From the NCBI GenBank assembly GCA_028023455.1, contig JAQFVV010000036.1, positions 7,873,576 through 7,937,575 of the forward strand: a DNA stretch of 64,000 nucleotides. Reading direction: 5' to 3'. Origin of the DNA: Epiperipatus broadwayi (lineage: Eukaryota > Onychophora > Udeonychophora > Euonychophora > Peripatidae). A program made the translations under genes and the position numbers. This document shows, one piece after another, positions 48,170-59,639 of this stretch. The notes under the pieces were generated by a model, which was given only the letters and a program-made list of their open reading frames with translations, made no database searches and was not told the origin of the DNA. Numbering within the stretch: position 1 is the stretch's first letter; every line of letters starts with the position of its first letter.

Positions 48170-50123
48170 AAGTCATGTTTGTATTTGTATATTAGCATAG
48201 CTTCCTTTACGTTTCTTTTTATTATTATTTTTAATTTGCAATATTTTTACATTATTAAAATTGAAGTCAAAACCATAAATACTTGACTTATTATGTTCGT
48301 AAAAATATGCTGAAATATTATTATCTATTTTACAATTTTGTTTCAATTTCTGAACTCATTTTAATAACAGCAAGTGCTCTTAGTTCTTTGTTTCAATGTA
48401 CATCTTTATTCACCTATATATCCACTATCATACCTACATATCCCTGTATAAATGACATAATTTTTATTTATAAATGAGGTTTTATCTTCAGTTATTTATT
48501 AATTTGTTTAATGTAGGAGGTGTGTAAAATGCAATATACATATATCTTTATAAATGTTCTTTATAAAATTTAGTTGATCATTCGAAATATATGGTATTGA
48601 TATCCATATTTTTTATTAGCAGGAGAATCAATATTATTATTAAAATTGTTATTCTTATATTTTGTATTAAAATCTCTAATAACATTATATATATGATTAT
48701 AACTGTAGCCAATATTTAACAATTCGTTTGAATATATTTCAATATTTTTGTCTTTATCCAATGAATATTTGCAAAGGCTATTATTTTTAAATGAGAAGGA
48801 CTTCGAACCTGCCATTTTGTGTGACATTGGCACTTTTGATTTATATGGAAGGTAACCTCTTTTTACTATTGGTTTAATGGTCATACAGTAATCCAGCATA
48901 CATTGATTTCTAGTTATTTTAAGATCAAGAAACTGAACGCACATTAAATTTTCATCAGTGTCATCTATTTTAGACCTTTTATACCATTTAATTATTTAAA
49001 CGACTCATTAATTGTATTTGGTTTGCCACATACAAAAACATAATCAACATATCGATAATATACAGTCATATTTTTTTGATAACATTCCTTTTTCAAAATG
49101 TTTTTTTCATATGTAGAAATTACAAAATTACATATTTCAGCAACAGTAGGTAAACCCATTGGCCAGACATTGCCAATTTTATAAAAATCCTTAAAAATTG
49201 CATAAACATTTTTATAGATCAGTTATAAATTTTATTATTTTTGCATTAACATTTTTTAAACTTAATGGGTTGGAAATTTCAATAGATGTTAATCGAGCAA
49301 TTGATCCATATATTTCATTTACATCTAGAGTACTACATATTACATCATTAATATAAATGCTAACATTACAGAATTTATTAACAAAATCAAAAGGAAAAAC
49401 ATTGTATTTATCAAAACCAACAATTTCTTGTGGCATTTTCTCAATTAAACAACACCTTTCATAATAAAATGACTCCCCTCCTCAATTAACTATTCAACAT
49501 AATGGTTTATTTTTTTTATGCAGTTTTATATTTGAAAAAATCTTGGGACATATTACAGCAGAAGGGTAAATCTTATAAGTACTATTATCAATCATTTTAT
49601 TTTTGGCTTTTTTAAAAATGTTATTAATAAATTGAATTTGTAAATTTTCTATATGTACTTTATCAACTTTGATAAAGTTAAGATTATTCATTTGAGTAAT
49701 AACTTTGTCTTCACAATCAGATTTTAGTAATAAACACATTTTAAGTTTTTTATCTTCTTCTATACAAACTAAATTATTCTTAGATGTACATTTTTTAAAT
49801 CATAATTCGTTTTATAATTAAACTTTTTTTCTTTACTTTTTTTTACTAAATCTTTACAAACTTTTAAACCTGATTTAATTATGCTTAAGGAATTTTCAAT
49901 CAAAGATTTCAAGTCTATATCTGTCTGCACACTGACCGCCAACATATTTTGCACCAACGTTTAATATACGCTTTTGTTGAAAATGGAGATCCACATTCGG
50001 CAAATTAATGTAATTATTATCTTGAGACTGACTTTTAAAGCCCTTTCGGCAAATTAATGTAATTATTATCTTGAGACTGACTTTTAAAGCCCTTATAATA
50101 CAAGGAGTTGATTTTTCTGTCAA
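48170..50123 (-). pseudogene. PLE-5a RT/GIY-YIG frame, broken
   Basis: Fragments in order from the 5' side are 50123-49896, 49957-49769, 49739-49494 (ending in FSNIKLHKKNKP, the finger motif), 49436-49212 (NEIYGSIARLTSIEISNPLS), then WPMGLPTVAEICNFV and the catalytic region YYRYVDYVFV, where the second catalytic Asp of YVDD has become Tyr. The thumb/linker frame 48944-48570 has VQFLDLKI and IKPIVKRGYLPYKS. The GIY-YIG part is shredded here but better kept in the adjacent copy. A 49-bp duplication (49997-50094) disrupts the N-terminal part. Confidence 0.75.
49997..50094. repeat. 49-bp tandem duplication in PLE-5a
   Basis: Units 49997-50045 and 50046-50094 are identical or nearly so, each running from tcggcaaattaatg to ttttaaagcccttt. 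Confidence 0.9.
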
Positions 50124-50472
50124 ATTTCATACACATTTTTCCATAATATCGATTAAATTACACTTGACAGTTACTTTTAAAATTAAACCAATCATCTCGG
50201 TTATTCAAGTCAATTAAATAATTCGAAGTTTTTAAATATCGCCTTTATCAAATTATTAAACATTTGCATATGGAAATTATACTTCATAATACGATCATTT
50301 TCATATATCATAAGGTTTTTGTAGACAGCTTGCATTATTTGACAGCAATTCGGATATTTTTTAACCTTTTGCAATTATATAAAAACAGCCATCTACATTT
50401 TATGTCAATTATTTTGAATCTTACCTTTCTTTAATAATTCACATTTCATTTCTCATATTAAATTCCATTAAT

Positions 50473-51246
50473 ATATATGTAATAATATTATTAGATGTCT
50501 GTATTTTTTCAAAGCAATATACATAAATATGTAATTAAATATTTATAAATACAGTAATTAAATCATTAAAAATTTTATCCACTTATGAGCGCTTTCGATT
50601 ATCCTAGTAATCTTTGTCAACTAACATTTTGAATGGCTACCGTGATCTTAACTTTTGCTGCCTGCCTGTTAATTAAGTCATGTTTGTATATTACCATAGC
50701 TTCCTTTGTTATTTTTTTCAATTTGCAATATTCTTATATTATTAAAATTGAAGTCAAAACTATAAATACATGACTTATTATGGTTGTAAAAAACAGATGC
50801 TGAAATATTATTATCTACTTTACAATTTTGTTTCATTTTCTGAACCTGTTTTAATAACAGCATGTGCTCTTTAGTTTTTTTTTCCAACCTACATCTTGAT
50901 TCACCTATATATACACTACCACACCTACATATCCATTTATAAATGACACAATTTTTATTTATAAATGAGGTTTTATCTTTAGAGTTATTTATTAATTTGT
51001 TTAATGTAGGAGGTGTGTAAAATGCAATATCTTATATACCTTTATCTATTTTCCTAATAAAATTTACTTGATCATTCGAAATATATGGTAGTGATATCCA
51101 TATTTTTTATTTGCAAGAGAATCAATATTATTATTAAAATTGTTATTCTTATATTTTGTATTAAAATCTCTAATAACATTATGTATATATGATTATAATT
51201 GTAGCCAACAATTCGAATGAATTGTTAAATGTTGGCTACAATTATG
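50473..51246 (-). mobile_element. PLE-5b, truncated tandem partner ending in an inversion
   Basis: Same family and orientation as PLE-5a, lying directly upstream of it in transcriptional sense. It carries the 3' motif (50583-50624) and a better-preserved nuclease region at about 50980-50678 with VYIGESRCRLEKKTKEHMLL and FYNHNKSCIYSFDFNF. At its 5' break (51193-51246) the element sequence turns back on itself: attgtagccaaca is followed after a short loop by its reverse complement. Such small terminal inversions are a known feature of PLE 5' ends. Confidence 0.8.
50583..50624 (-). ncRNA. Hammerhead-like motif of PLE-5b
   Basis: Minus strand: core TTGACAA (50620-50614) plus A, stem II GATTA/TAATC with a 6-nt loop, GAAA (50596-50593), self-complementary AGCGCT (50593-50588) and C at the cleavage position. 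Stem I is TTAG against ATAA, with the first pair lost relative to PLE-5a. Confidence 0.55.
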
Positions 51247-51757
51247 AGCAATAAATATGCTCTATATACAATTTTTTTAAGTGAACCAGATTCCATGGTC
51301 AGACTAATGCTGAAGTTTAACAATAGGGCAGAACGCACTGGTTGCTGCAACCCGGCTCTTGATACTATGGTGCTAAAAGACTAAAATAAATATTTTGGTA
51401 TTAATGTAATTCACAGTATTCAGTACCAGGTACTCAGTTCCCTTGGACTGTATGACTTGCTAGTATGATATAACATTAATTCAGGCTGTTGTAGCAGCAT
51501 TAAAAATTGGTTCTAGACCTTCATGTTCCAGTTCTGAACTAATAATGGGGTGGCATATCACCATAAGCCCATTTAAAAAAGGAAGCCTAGCCAATTTGTA
51601 AATACCTAAGTAATATTTAGTAAACACATTCATAATACTCATATAATAATACTAATATTAAAAATAAATTTAAAGTTGTAAAATTTTATAGTTTTGTTCA
51701 TCGAAACTACCTTGACCCACAAATAGTCAAAATAAGAGTCATAGATCACATGACCCT
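51247..51757. other. No recognised feature
   Basis: Sequence of more balanced composition than its neighbours, but without coding or repeat signals I recognise. Confidence 0.4.
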
Positions 51758-52120
51758 CCCCTAAACCTCTGACCATGGTTTCGTGCTTTGACACTCCTCA
51801 GAGAGATGCCAGGGTAGGTTCAGATATTAGATCTAAAAATATCAACACAAAGTCAAGCACTTATCTAAAAGTTATCTATTGAGTGGAAAATCTGAAATTT
51901 TCAGACATTTACATGTCTTCAAGCCCAGCTATCCAACTCGAATAGCTATATGGGGCTGAAAGATCTTCAGCCATACCATATATTAGTAGTCTTAGCAATA
52001 TAATATTGCATAAGACATTGCTTGGCTTCAAGTTCATATTTTTAGATCTAGTGTCTGAACCTACCCTGGCACCTCTCTGAAGAGTGCCAAAGCATGAAAC
52101 CATGATCAGGGGTTTAGGGG
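51758..52120. repeat. Inverted pair of about 89-bp repeats
   Basis: Arm 51758-51846 and arm 52032-52120 are reverse complements with roughly ten mismatches, separated by about 185 bp. Shared landmarks are gaacctaccctggca, gaaaccatg and ggtttagggg. No coding is present. It could be a foldback element or two copies of a short interspersed element inserted head to head. Confidence 0.85.
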
Positions 52121-52484
52121 GGTTCCTGACAGAAATATTTTAAGTGCTGGTTCTGGCTAAGCATTTATCACAAAGCTTGTTGAGGAATTGGCAATCCTCA
52201 CTGTTTATACCTTGACCCAGTTGTCAAATTATCATTTCTAAGATGTGGTCATTAATAGCAATCTAGTTTAGAAATATTGATTGTATATTTCATATCACAA
52301 CTAGGGTGAGAAGCATATTTCAGGGTTTAATTAATAATTACTTATATGCCTTCAGGTATCATTCCTGCCATTATCTAACTAATATATGTATTAATAATTT
52401 GCAAACCTTATTGACAAGCTAATACATAATAGCTTAATTTTATAGGTGAGCTTTGCACACATATAATGAATCTATAAAATTGTC
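52121..52484. other. No recognised feature
   Basis: Spacer up to the 3' end of PLE-6. Confidence 0.35.
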
Positions 52485-52509
52485 GTTATTTGTAAACTTA
52501 ATTAATAAA

Positions 52510-52552
52510 CTGAGTGCTTTCAGGAAATCTTTGCTCCCATAATCATAACTCG
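52510..52552 (-). ncRNA. Hammerhead-like motif of PLE-6
   Basis: Minus strand: core ATGATTA (52546-52540) plus T, G-U closing pair, stem II GGA/TCC (G-T may extend it), GAAA (52521-52518), then GCACT and C at the cleavage position. Stem I has only A-T and G-T pairs. Core positions 3/8 are A/U. Confidence 0.45.
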
Positions 52553-52667
52553 TCGTTACCTGCAAAAGGTTTGTGAAGCTTTATGCAAATGTATGTAAAT
52601 TGGATAAAGTATCCATTCCTTGGAAATGCCAAAGCAAGCATTCTGTTTATCACTGTCAGATCGCTTG

Positions 52668-54711
52668 TTATAAAGCAAGCTTTTTTACCGCATTTTGCAT
52701 CCTTTCTGTGCAGATCATTTTGGCAGTTGTGGGTTGAAATGTGTGGCCGGTGGTTTTTTCATGTTCTTCAAATATGGAGCTTCCTTCTATCTTAATTTTA
52801 GTTTTATTACATAGGTATCTGTACTGAGAAACTATTGTCAATATTTGTCTTAGTTTCCCCATAATAGCTTTTATGGCAGTTATTATGGGGGCAAAGGATT
52901 TTATATACAATGTTGAGGGTTTGTTGAGGAGAGGGGAATTTTATCTTTTGTGTTGATAATTAATCTATTTGGGGATGGTGGTGAATAAAAACCTTTTTTT
53001 GGATGGTTTTCTACTAAGCTATTTCGCAGTGGAACTAATATATGGAAGTAGCATTGGTGGTTTCTTTTCTTTAATTTGGGTACATTTTGTTTTGTGGTTG
53101 GTAAAATTGATTGATTTTTCTGTTGATGATTGCATGTTTGTGTCCCATACTTTCTAGATCAGCTATGTAATGAATCAGGTTATTTTGCTTGTGTGCTTCA
53201 TATTTACATAATTTATGATAGGTCTGATTGGAAATGATAAGGCTGCAAGTTTGTGGGCATTGTGTGTATTAGAGCTAAGGTATGTGAGGCTTCTTACTTC
53301 AATTGGTTTTACTCTCATTTGGTAATCCAAATTTCTTGTGTTTCTGTGGATCTTAATATCGTGGTATTTGACTTTGTGGCTTTGGTTTTCCCATGTGGTG
53401 TTGAATGTGAGATTTGTTATATTTTGGAGATTATTGTGAAGGTTGTCTATTGTATCTACAGGAGCTGCAACAAATATATCATCACAACATATGTATATTA
53501 TGTTAAGCATATCGTTGGGGAAGTCTGGCAACATTTGCTATAGCACTCTTGGGGAGACTCTTGGTCCAATCATTGTTCATCTGAAATCACTTGACATGAA
53601 AGATTGCATCTATATTTGTGTCTAGCCATATCAAAAACTCACTGATGATGTGACTTGCATGAGAGGGTGGTTTCTTGATGTTAGTTTATTGTTGATCATT
53701 TCTATGGATTTCTTGTGGTCAATTGAGCTGTGTAGCTTGCTGACGTCTAATGCTGGGATTTTATGGTTCGGTTGGGGCAGTGTGCTTTTTACTTTTTCTG
53801 CACACTAGAAAGAAGTTTTGATGATGTAGTTTCCAGATCCAAAACTGCCAATGAGCCATTCGTTGACCAAGACTGCTGTATCAAAATAATGTGCCCTTTT
53901 CCTGAAATTTAACATGAGTCTAATTGGTGAGTTGAGCTTATGTAGTTTAATGTTTGCAAAGAGTTTAGGGGGCTGGATGTTGAAGAATAGATACGATAGT
54001 ATACAGTTGTCATTTGGTAGTCCAAATTTCTTGTGTTTTGTGGACTTTAATATCAAGATATTTGACTTTATGGCTTTGGTTTTTCCATGAGCTGCAATAT
54101 GAGTTTTGTTATATTTTGGAGATTATTTTGAAGGTTGACTTTTATATCTACAGGAGCTGCAACAAATATATCAATATGACCCATGTATATTATGTTAAGC
54201 ATATAGTTGTGGAAGTCTTGCAAGATTTGATGTTCTTAGTGGTTGAGCAAGACACTTGATATTATACCACTTTTAGGGAGGCTGATGGGCCAACTATTGT
54301 TCATCTGAAATTATATGTCGTGAAAGATTGTGTGTATATTTGGATCTAGCCATACCAAGAATTCGCTGATGAATGTGACTCATGTGGGAGGGCACTCTTT
54401 TGATCTTAGTTCATTGTTGATGATTTAATGGATTTCTTGCAGTCAATTGAGCCATATAGCTCGTTGATGTTTAATACTGCGATTTTATAGTTCGGTTGGA
54501 GCAATGCCTTTATTTTCTCTACACACTCGAAGGAAGATTTTATGGTGTAGTTTCCAAATCCAAAACTGTCACTGAGCCATTGGTTGACCAGGACTGGTAT
54601 TGAAATAATATGCCCCCCCCCCCCGAAATCTAACATGAGTTTGAAGAGTGAGTGGGGCTTATGTAGTTTAATGTTTGTGAAGATTCTAGGGAAGGGGGTG
54701 TCAAACCCCAT
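52668..54711 (-). pseudogene. PLE-6 RT/GIY-YIG frame, broken and duplicated
   Basis: RT finger block FTNIKLHKPHSLFKLMLDFG is at 54711-54406 and its duplicate, FANIKLHKLNSPIRLMLNFR, at 54056-53805. Each is followed by a version of YFDTAVLVNEWLIGSFGSGN. The block LNINELYGSIDCKKSI follows in the upstream copy. The catalytic region reads IIYICCDDIFVAA, a damaged Y-x-D-D box, followed by NTTWENQSHKVKYHDIKIHR and MRVKPIEVRS. The nuclease end is frameshifted. Confidence 0.78.
53315..54700. repeat. Abutting tandem duplication of about 695 bp in PLE-6
   Basis: Units 53315-54009 and 54010-54700 both begin tcatttggta(a/g)tccaaatttcttgtg and both run through ctacaggagctgcaacaaatatatca to cttatgtagtttaatgtttg. 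The duplication repeats the RT finger-to-palm coding. Confidence 0.88.
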
Positions 54712-54757
54712 TCCAAACCACTAAATACAAGGTAAGAGAAGTTTTATATATTTAAAA

Positions 54758-55130
54758 ATGGAATGTGACAATGATATAGATAATATACATAGCAATTCAA
54801 GCTTAAAATGTGACACTCCGTCGTTCAACAGAAATGATGGCCGAAATCTTCCTAGCTATAATAACAAATCTCAGGCTCCATCTGAGATCAAAAACCTTCC
54901 CATTAGCAATAAATACTAAGCACCAAATAATTACTAACAACATTAAAATGCAAGAAATTATACAAACTTCGTCAGTTATAAGCAATAGCGTTGCTCTCCC
55001 ATCGGGCGAAATAACAGCCAATATTAATAATACATACGAAAACAGTAACAACACTCATTGTATTTCCCAAACTCCTTTAGGAGACATAAATAAACACAAT
55101 TCATCCACAACCGCGAAACACTCAGAATAA
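54758..55130 (+). other. Possible coding segment, Asn/Ser-rich
   Basis: A plus-strand ATG at 54758 opens 53 codons (MECDNDIDNIHSNSSLKCDT...SQAPSEIKNLP). An overlapping frame then continues to 55130 with VALPSGEITANINNTYENSN and CISQTPLGDINKHNSS. Together they look like a disordered N-terminal segment with one frameshift. There is no domain and no homologue that I recognise. It could be chance. Confidence 0.22.
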
Positions 55131-55215
55131 TTTGGAACAAAAAAAAAAAATATCAGCAAAATCTATCTGAAGAGAGCGAAAAAAAATCTTTTAAATCACC
55201 AGAGGTCACCAAATT

Positions 55216-57480
55216 CGCTGCTGTAATGATTTTGCTTTGTCCAAGAAGTATTTCAAATTTGTTATCTTCAAAATCTCTTTGATATCCGCACAAATCTTAT
55301 ACAGGTGCATATTGTGTGATCTCTACCAAGAATTATTGAGCACTTATACTATATATGTGTAATTATAAATTTTTTTTTTTTATTGTGTAAAGATGATAGT
55401 CTGGACCAACTGATGATTGATTGCTGGTTTAGCATGAAATACGTATATTGGTGATTATTTATCTTTTCAGCATATATGTGTTTAGGTGTATCAGTGTTAT
55501 TAGATAGAGTGGAGATAGGTGGGTGGTGTGAAAGTCTGTGCTCATATACCCTATATTAAATATTTTTAAAACTAAATTATTTTTGCATAAGCATTCCAGT
55601 ATATATGCATGTTGGTCACCTGTGGAATTGAGAATATATTTGCTCTTAAGTCAAGTAATGAATATATTTATATATTCAATTTATGACAAATTAAAGATTA
55701 AAAATATAAAATTAATTGGGTTGTAATCTTATGAAATCTATTATGTTACAAATTATACTCGCATATATATATATATATGCTCGGATACATATACTATGAT
55801 GTTTAGACAAATTAAGTGTTTAATTTAACATATACAATATACCTAAATATACATAGACATATGTGTATATACATGTGTATATGTGTACTTATCAGGGTTT
55901 AAACTTATAATAAGCACTATTGTGGAACATAGTAGGTGAAATTAGATGTAACGGTCAGAAATGTCTTTCATCAACAAGAACCAAACAGTAATCACGATTC
56001 CCCATTTATTGGTGTACTGGTAGGCGCCACACAATGCGGATTAAAACTCATTTGCCTAAATCTTAAGAATCTAAACCATGTGACCAATATCTGATGCTAG
56101 CATATGTATCATTCTTTGGGTCTGATGTTCAGGAAGAAACATGAACTCATGATAAAATACCTCAATTAATAATAGTGAGGAGATTAAAATTCTTAAATGA
56201 TTATGATAAGAATGGATTCAGTTGTAATAAACAAAACATTCATTAGAGCAACGTATACGCAGTTTATTAATGAAGCAATTTGTTAATAATTGACATCCCA
56301 TGATAAAATTACAAATAGAATATGAAATCATTAACCATATGCTAGGTCATGTGATGTTGGTGTATGACCAGCATCCTACCAGGTATAACTGACCAAGCCC
56401 TGAAACACATTCAACCTCATCTGATGGGGAGTGTTCAAATCCAGAACAATAAATCTCTTAGTCAGACAGGGTGATTTGAAAGATGAGCAACTGGCCCTTT
56501 GGAAATTTAAACATTCAAAATTGGAATAGCGAAGGACGACAACTAGCAGCATTCCCGATACAGTGCAGACAACAGGCATATACTAATCATGAGGAGAATG
56601 CGGTACTGGGTGATGGAGTTAAATTACAAGTTCACATTAATCTGCATGCATATACACGGTGTATGGTTTTGTGCCCATATGATCAGATTATTACACATAT
56701 GACCCTAGGATGAGCTTCCATAATCATTTCACTGATTGCTAAGTAATGATCACAGGTGACAGGAACATGCATCTGCCCCCTGAACTGAAAGAAACAATCC
56801 TCTGGGATATGAGAGAAGTGATATGCTTAGCATTGAGTGATACATACTTAGAAATGTAAAGGATCCCTGTATATCTAAATCTGTTGTGGCAGGGAAAGTA
56901 CCTGCAGGGACAATAAGTGTATATCAACGAACAAGTGATCGGTGAATCTGTTCACTATTAAATTTTAATATATATTGCACTCAGCAAGGCATAAAAATAA
57001 CTATAAACATGTAAACTATAATTCATTTAACCCTGTTTACATATATACTAGTATGTGCAGGTTTGCCTGATGTGCCACTTATGGCCCCCTTTTTTGCACT
57101 TTAATAAAAAAATTTTTTATCACCAATGAGATATACCCATGTAACTGAATGCTCCTCTGAAGATTAAGTCATCTCTAGCCAATCAGTGAAACATAAATAT
57201 CATAAGGCATATATTTTATAAGCTATAGATTCCTAAGCTGACATTTTAATCCTTTCATATATAAAAAAAAACGGTAATAAACTTTATAACAAACAATTAT
57301 TTTCTCCCATCTCCTCTCCTCTTTAACATGAGCATATGTTAATGAAAAATGTTAGTAGAATATATAACTGTTTAAATGACACCATTTAAGTATATAACAA
57401 CTAAATTTACAACTTGCAGTATAATAAAATTAGAAGCATGTGAAGCACTGGAAAAAAAAAGCTATAATAATTAGCCTTAT
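55216..57480. other. No recognised gene
   Basis: More than 2 kb with no coding signal I can support. It includes a (TA)n-type run near 55762-55778. Short frames around 56376-56927 overlap each other on both strands and show no motif. Confidence 0.4.
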
Positions 57481-57500
57481 AAGTCTATACAAAAGTCAAC

Positions 57501-57541
57501 GGCTAAATGCTTTCAAGGCATGTTGCCTCATATTCATAGCC
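57501..57541 (-). ncRNA. Hammerhead-like motif of PLE-7
   Basis: Minus strand: stem I GGCT (57541-57538) pairs with AGCC (57504-57501). The core is ATGAATA (57537-57531) plus T. A G-U closing pair leads into stem II AGGCA/TGCCT, a perfect 5 bp with an ACA loop. GAAA (57514-57511) follows, then GCATT and T at the cleavage position. Core positions 3/8 are A/U. Confidence 0.6.
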
Positions 57542-57639
57542 ATAGTGATAAATGGTGCAGAATAGGAAGTAAGTGATGATATGCATACTATATGCAAATG
57601 TGTTGTATCTGTTGATGGAATTGTTTTTACTAGTAATAA

Positions 57640-59270
57640 AGTATGCCTCTTTGATTTTTCGTTTGCTGTTGTTTTTCTCTATGCATATTATTCTAGGGTT
57701 GGATGGTTAAAATATATGACTGGTTTTCTTGGAGGGTTCTAGGAATATTGAAGAATTGTCATTATTTATCTGTGCTCTTTTATACGTGTATTTATGTTGA
57801 GCAGTTCTATTGATAATATTGGCTTTAGTGTCACCATAGTAAATGGCTCGGCACTCGGGTTGAGGGCATGAGATATTATAAATGACATGGGGTTTGAATA
57901 GGTTTAATTTTGTCTTTTGGATTGTTAATAAGACGATTAGTGCAAGGGTGTGCGAAAGCTGATTCAAAATTTGTTAGATAATGTTTTAACTAATTGATTA
58001 GAGATTTTAGGGATGTGAAGAAAGATAATATATGGAAGGTTGAGGTCTCTACTATTGTAAAAATGTTTAATTTTGTTAATGATGGTTTTGTATTTAAAGC
58101 TGCTCTTAATTAATCCTTAGTGTAGAGAAAGATATTATTTTTCCTGTCTGATTCGATTTTTCCTGTCTGATTCGAATTTACACGAGTGAATTTTTCTGTA
58201 TAAGAATGCATTTAAGCCTGAAAATTTATGTAAGTTCAGAGAATTGGAATTAGGATGGATAAAACCTCTTACTTCAAGCAGCTCTTTGATCATTGTATAA
58301 TTTATGGTATTTTCCATTTGAAGTAGCCATAAGTCCAGATTTGTCAATCTCTTGAAGTCATCTTTCCATTTAGAGTTGATCGTTAAGTGGGAATGTTGTT
58401 GGATTTCTTGCAGGATGTACAATGTGGTGTGTTTAGTCGCTGTAATGAATACATCGTCGACGTACCATGTATATATAATATCAGGAAAGTCAACTTGATA
58501 TTTTGGTATAATTTACCTCTCCAAATAGTTCTGAAAGATGCTGGTGACTATTCCACTAAGAGGCAGACCCATAGGCCAACTGTTATTCATGATGAACCAT
58601 TCGTCCTCAAATGTAGTGTATATGTGGTTGTTCATCCAAAATAAAAGTGACATAATGAAGCTAAGGCGGTCAGTTAGGAAACGGATGTTTGTGACTTTAT
58701 GATGGATAATCTGACTAGATCGTTTTCTATCAACAGATCCATATAGCTCTTTAACATCAAGAGTGGCCATGTAGAAGTTATCATTGATGATAGCATCCTT
58801 AATCTTATTCACAAATTGGAAAAAAGAATTAATGGAATGTTCCAAAGCCGAAACTATCAACCAGCAATTGATTAACAAATCTGGCTGTTTCAAAATAATG
58901 GACTCTTCCAAAATCCATCATCAGTCGAAGAGGTTCTCCAGGCTTGTGCAGCTTTGTGTTGGTGAATATTCTTGGGGCTTTAGTAGACGAATGATAAACT
59001 CGGTAATATTTAGAGTTAGAGATGCCTTTATTTTTGTGTGGGTGGAGGTTAGCAGATATAAATTTTTTGCTGTTAAGCTTGTTATTAAAGTTTACTTTGT
59101 TCTACTATTTTAGATTTGTACTCCTCAGAGTTCAAAAGTACAAACCTGTCGCCTGTCTTTTTTGATACAGATAAGTTGTTGGCGTCAAGGAATTGTTTGG
59201 TTTTCTTAATGAAATTATAAATCCATACACATTTTAAACCAAGAGAAATGCTTTCATTAAGTTCAACATC
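57640..59270 (-). pseudogene. PLE-7 RT/GIY-YIG frame, broken
   Basis: N-terminal and finger coding (59100-58860) contains RIFTNTKLHKPGEPLRLMMD and VHYFETARFVNQLLVDSFGF. The frame 58911-58513 has YMATLDVKELYGSVDRKRSS, FEDEWFIMNNSWPMGLPLSG and the palm helix. The catalytic box lies between frames near 58450 (TWYVDDVFITA in the local frame). The thumb frame 58422-58135 has NYTMIKELLEVRGFIHPNSN. The nuclease frame 57967-57707 has VIYNISCPQPECRAIYYGDT and NRTAQHKYTYKRAQ, then FLEPSKKTSHIF. Several frameshifts and stops separate the pieces. Confidence 0.8.
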
Positions 59271-59639
59271 AAGGTAGAAAATGATTATTTGTCTTAATTA
59301 GCATGCTTATAAATCAATTTGAATACATCTATGAAAAATATAGCTATATATATAAAGCTCTTTATACTCTAGTTTTATAATACCTTTGTATACAGTTGAA
59401 ATTGTCCATGGCAGGTTGAAATTGGTTTGAATGACGCGGATTATCTCCAAGGTTGAATCTATATGTTGTGCTCTCAATGCACATCAGGGAAGCTTTTTTT
59501 CAATACTTTCTAGCTTAGTTCTTTTGGGAGTTTACATGTGCCAACAATGATTGTGTTAGCTTATGCAAAGTTGATGTATGCAAATATATGTAAATTGTCT
59601 AGACTGCCCATTTTTTAGAAATCGATGAGCAGGCATCTC

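Larger units (their letters stand above)
47936..50470 (-). mobile_element. PLE-5a, third PLE family, full-length-like but decayed
   Basis: A minus-strand PLE with 3' end at about 47940, hammerhead-like motif at 48052-48105, remnants of GIY-YIG at about 48160-48560, thumb/linker at 48944-48570, RT palm at about 49180-49020 and N-terminal part up to about 50200. It is followed head-to-tail by a truncated copy of the same family (50473-51246), the tandem partial-copy arrangement well known for PLEs. Confidence 0.82.
52485..54715 (-). mobile_element. PLE-6, decayed, with about 695-bp internal duplication
   Basis: A minus-strand PLE of the PLE-1/PLE-2 type. Its 3' motif is at 52510-52552. Nuclease remnants lie at 52910-52668, with IMGKLRQILTIVSQYRYLCN (a frameshifted YYGETK...TxxSQ region), FEEHEKTTGHTFQP and ICTERM. 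RT/thumb pieces lie at 53534-53175 and RT finger pieces at 54056-53805 and 54711-54406. The last two are duplicate copies, because the segment 53315-54009 is repeated at 54010-54700. Confidence 0.8.
57481..59290 (-). mobile_element. PLE-7, nearly full-length but frameshifted
   Basis: A minus-strand PLE of the PLE-1/PLE-2 type with all parts in order: N-terminal region from about 59270, RT fingers at about 59090-58860, RT palm at 58911-58513, thumb at 58422-58135, nuclease at 57967-57640 and the hammerhead-like motif at 57501-57541. It is the best-preserved full-length architecture in the window, despite several frameshifts. Confidence 0.85.

Noticed and set aside
54758-55100. Reassigned TAA codon (reads as Gln) in a plus-strand frame
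   Set aside because: All in-frame stops are TAA and would read as Gln, but the overlapping frame is open and more protein-like, and other proteins in the window use TAA as stop. A frameshift is simpler.
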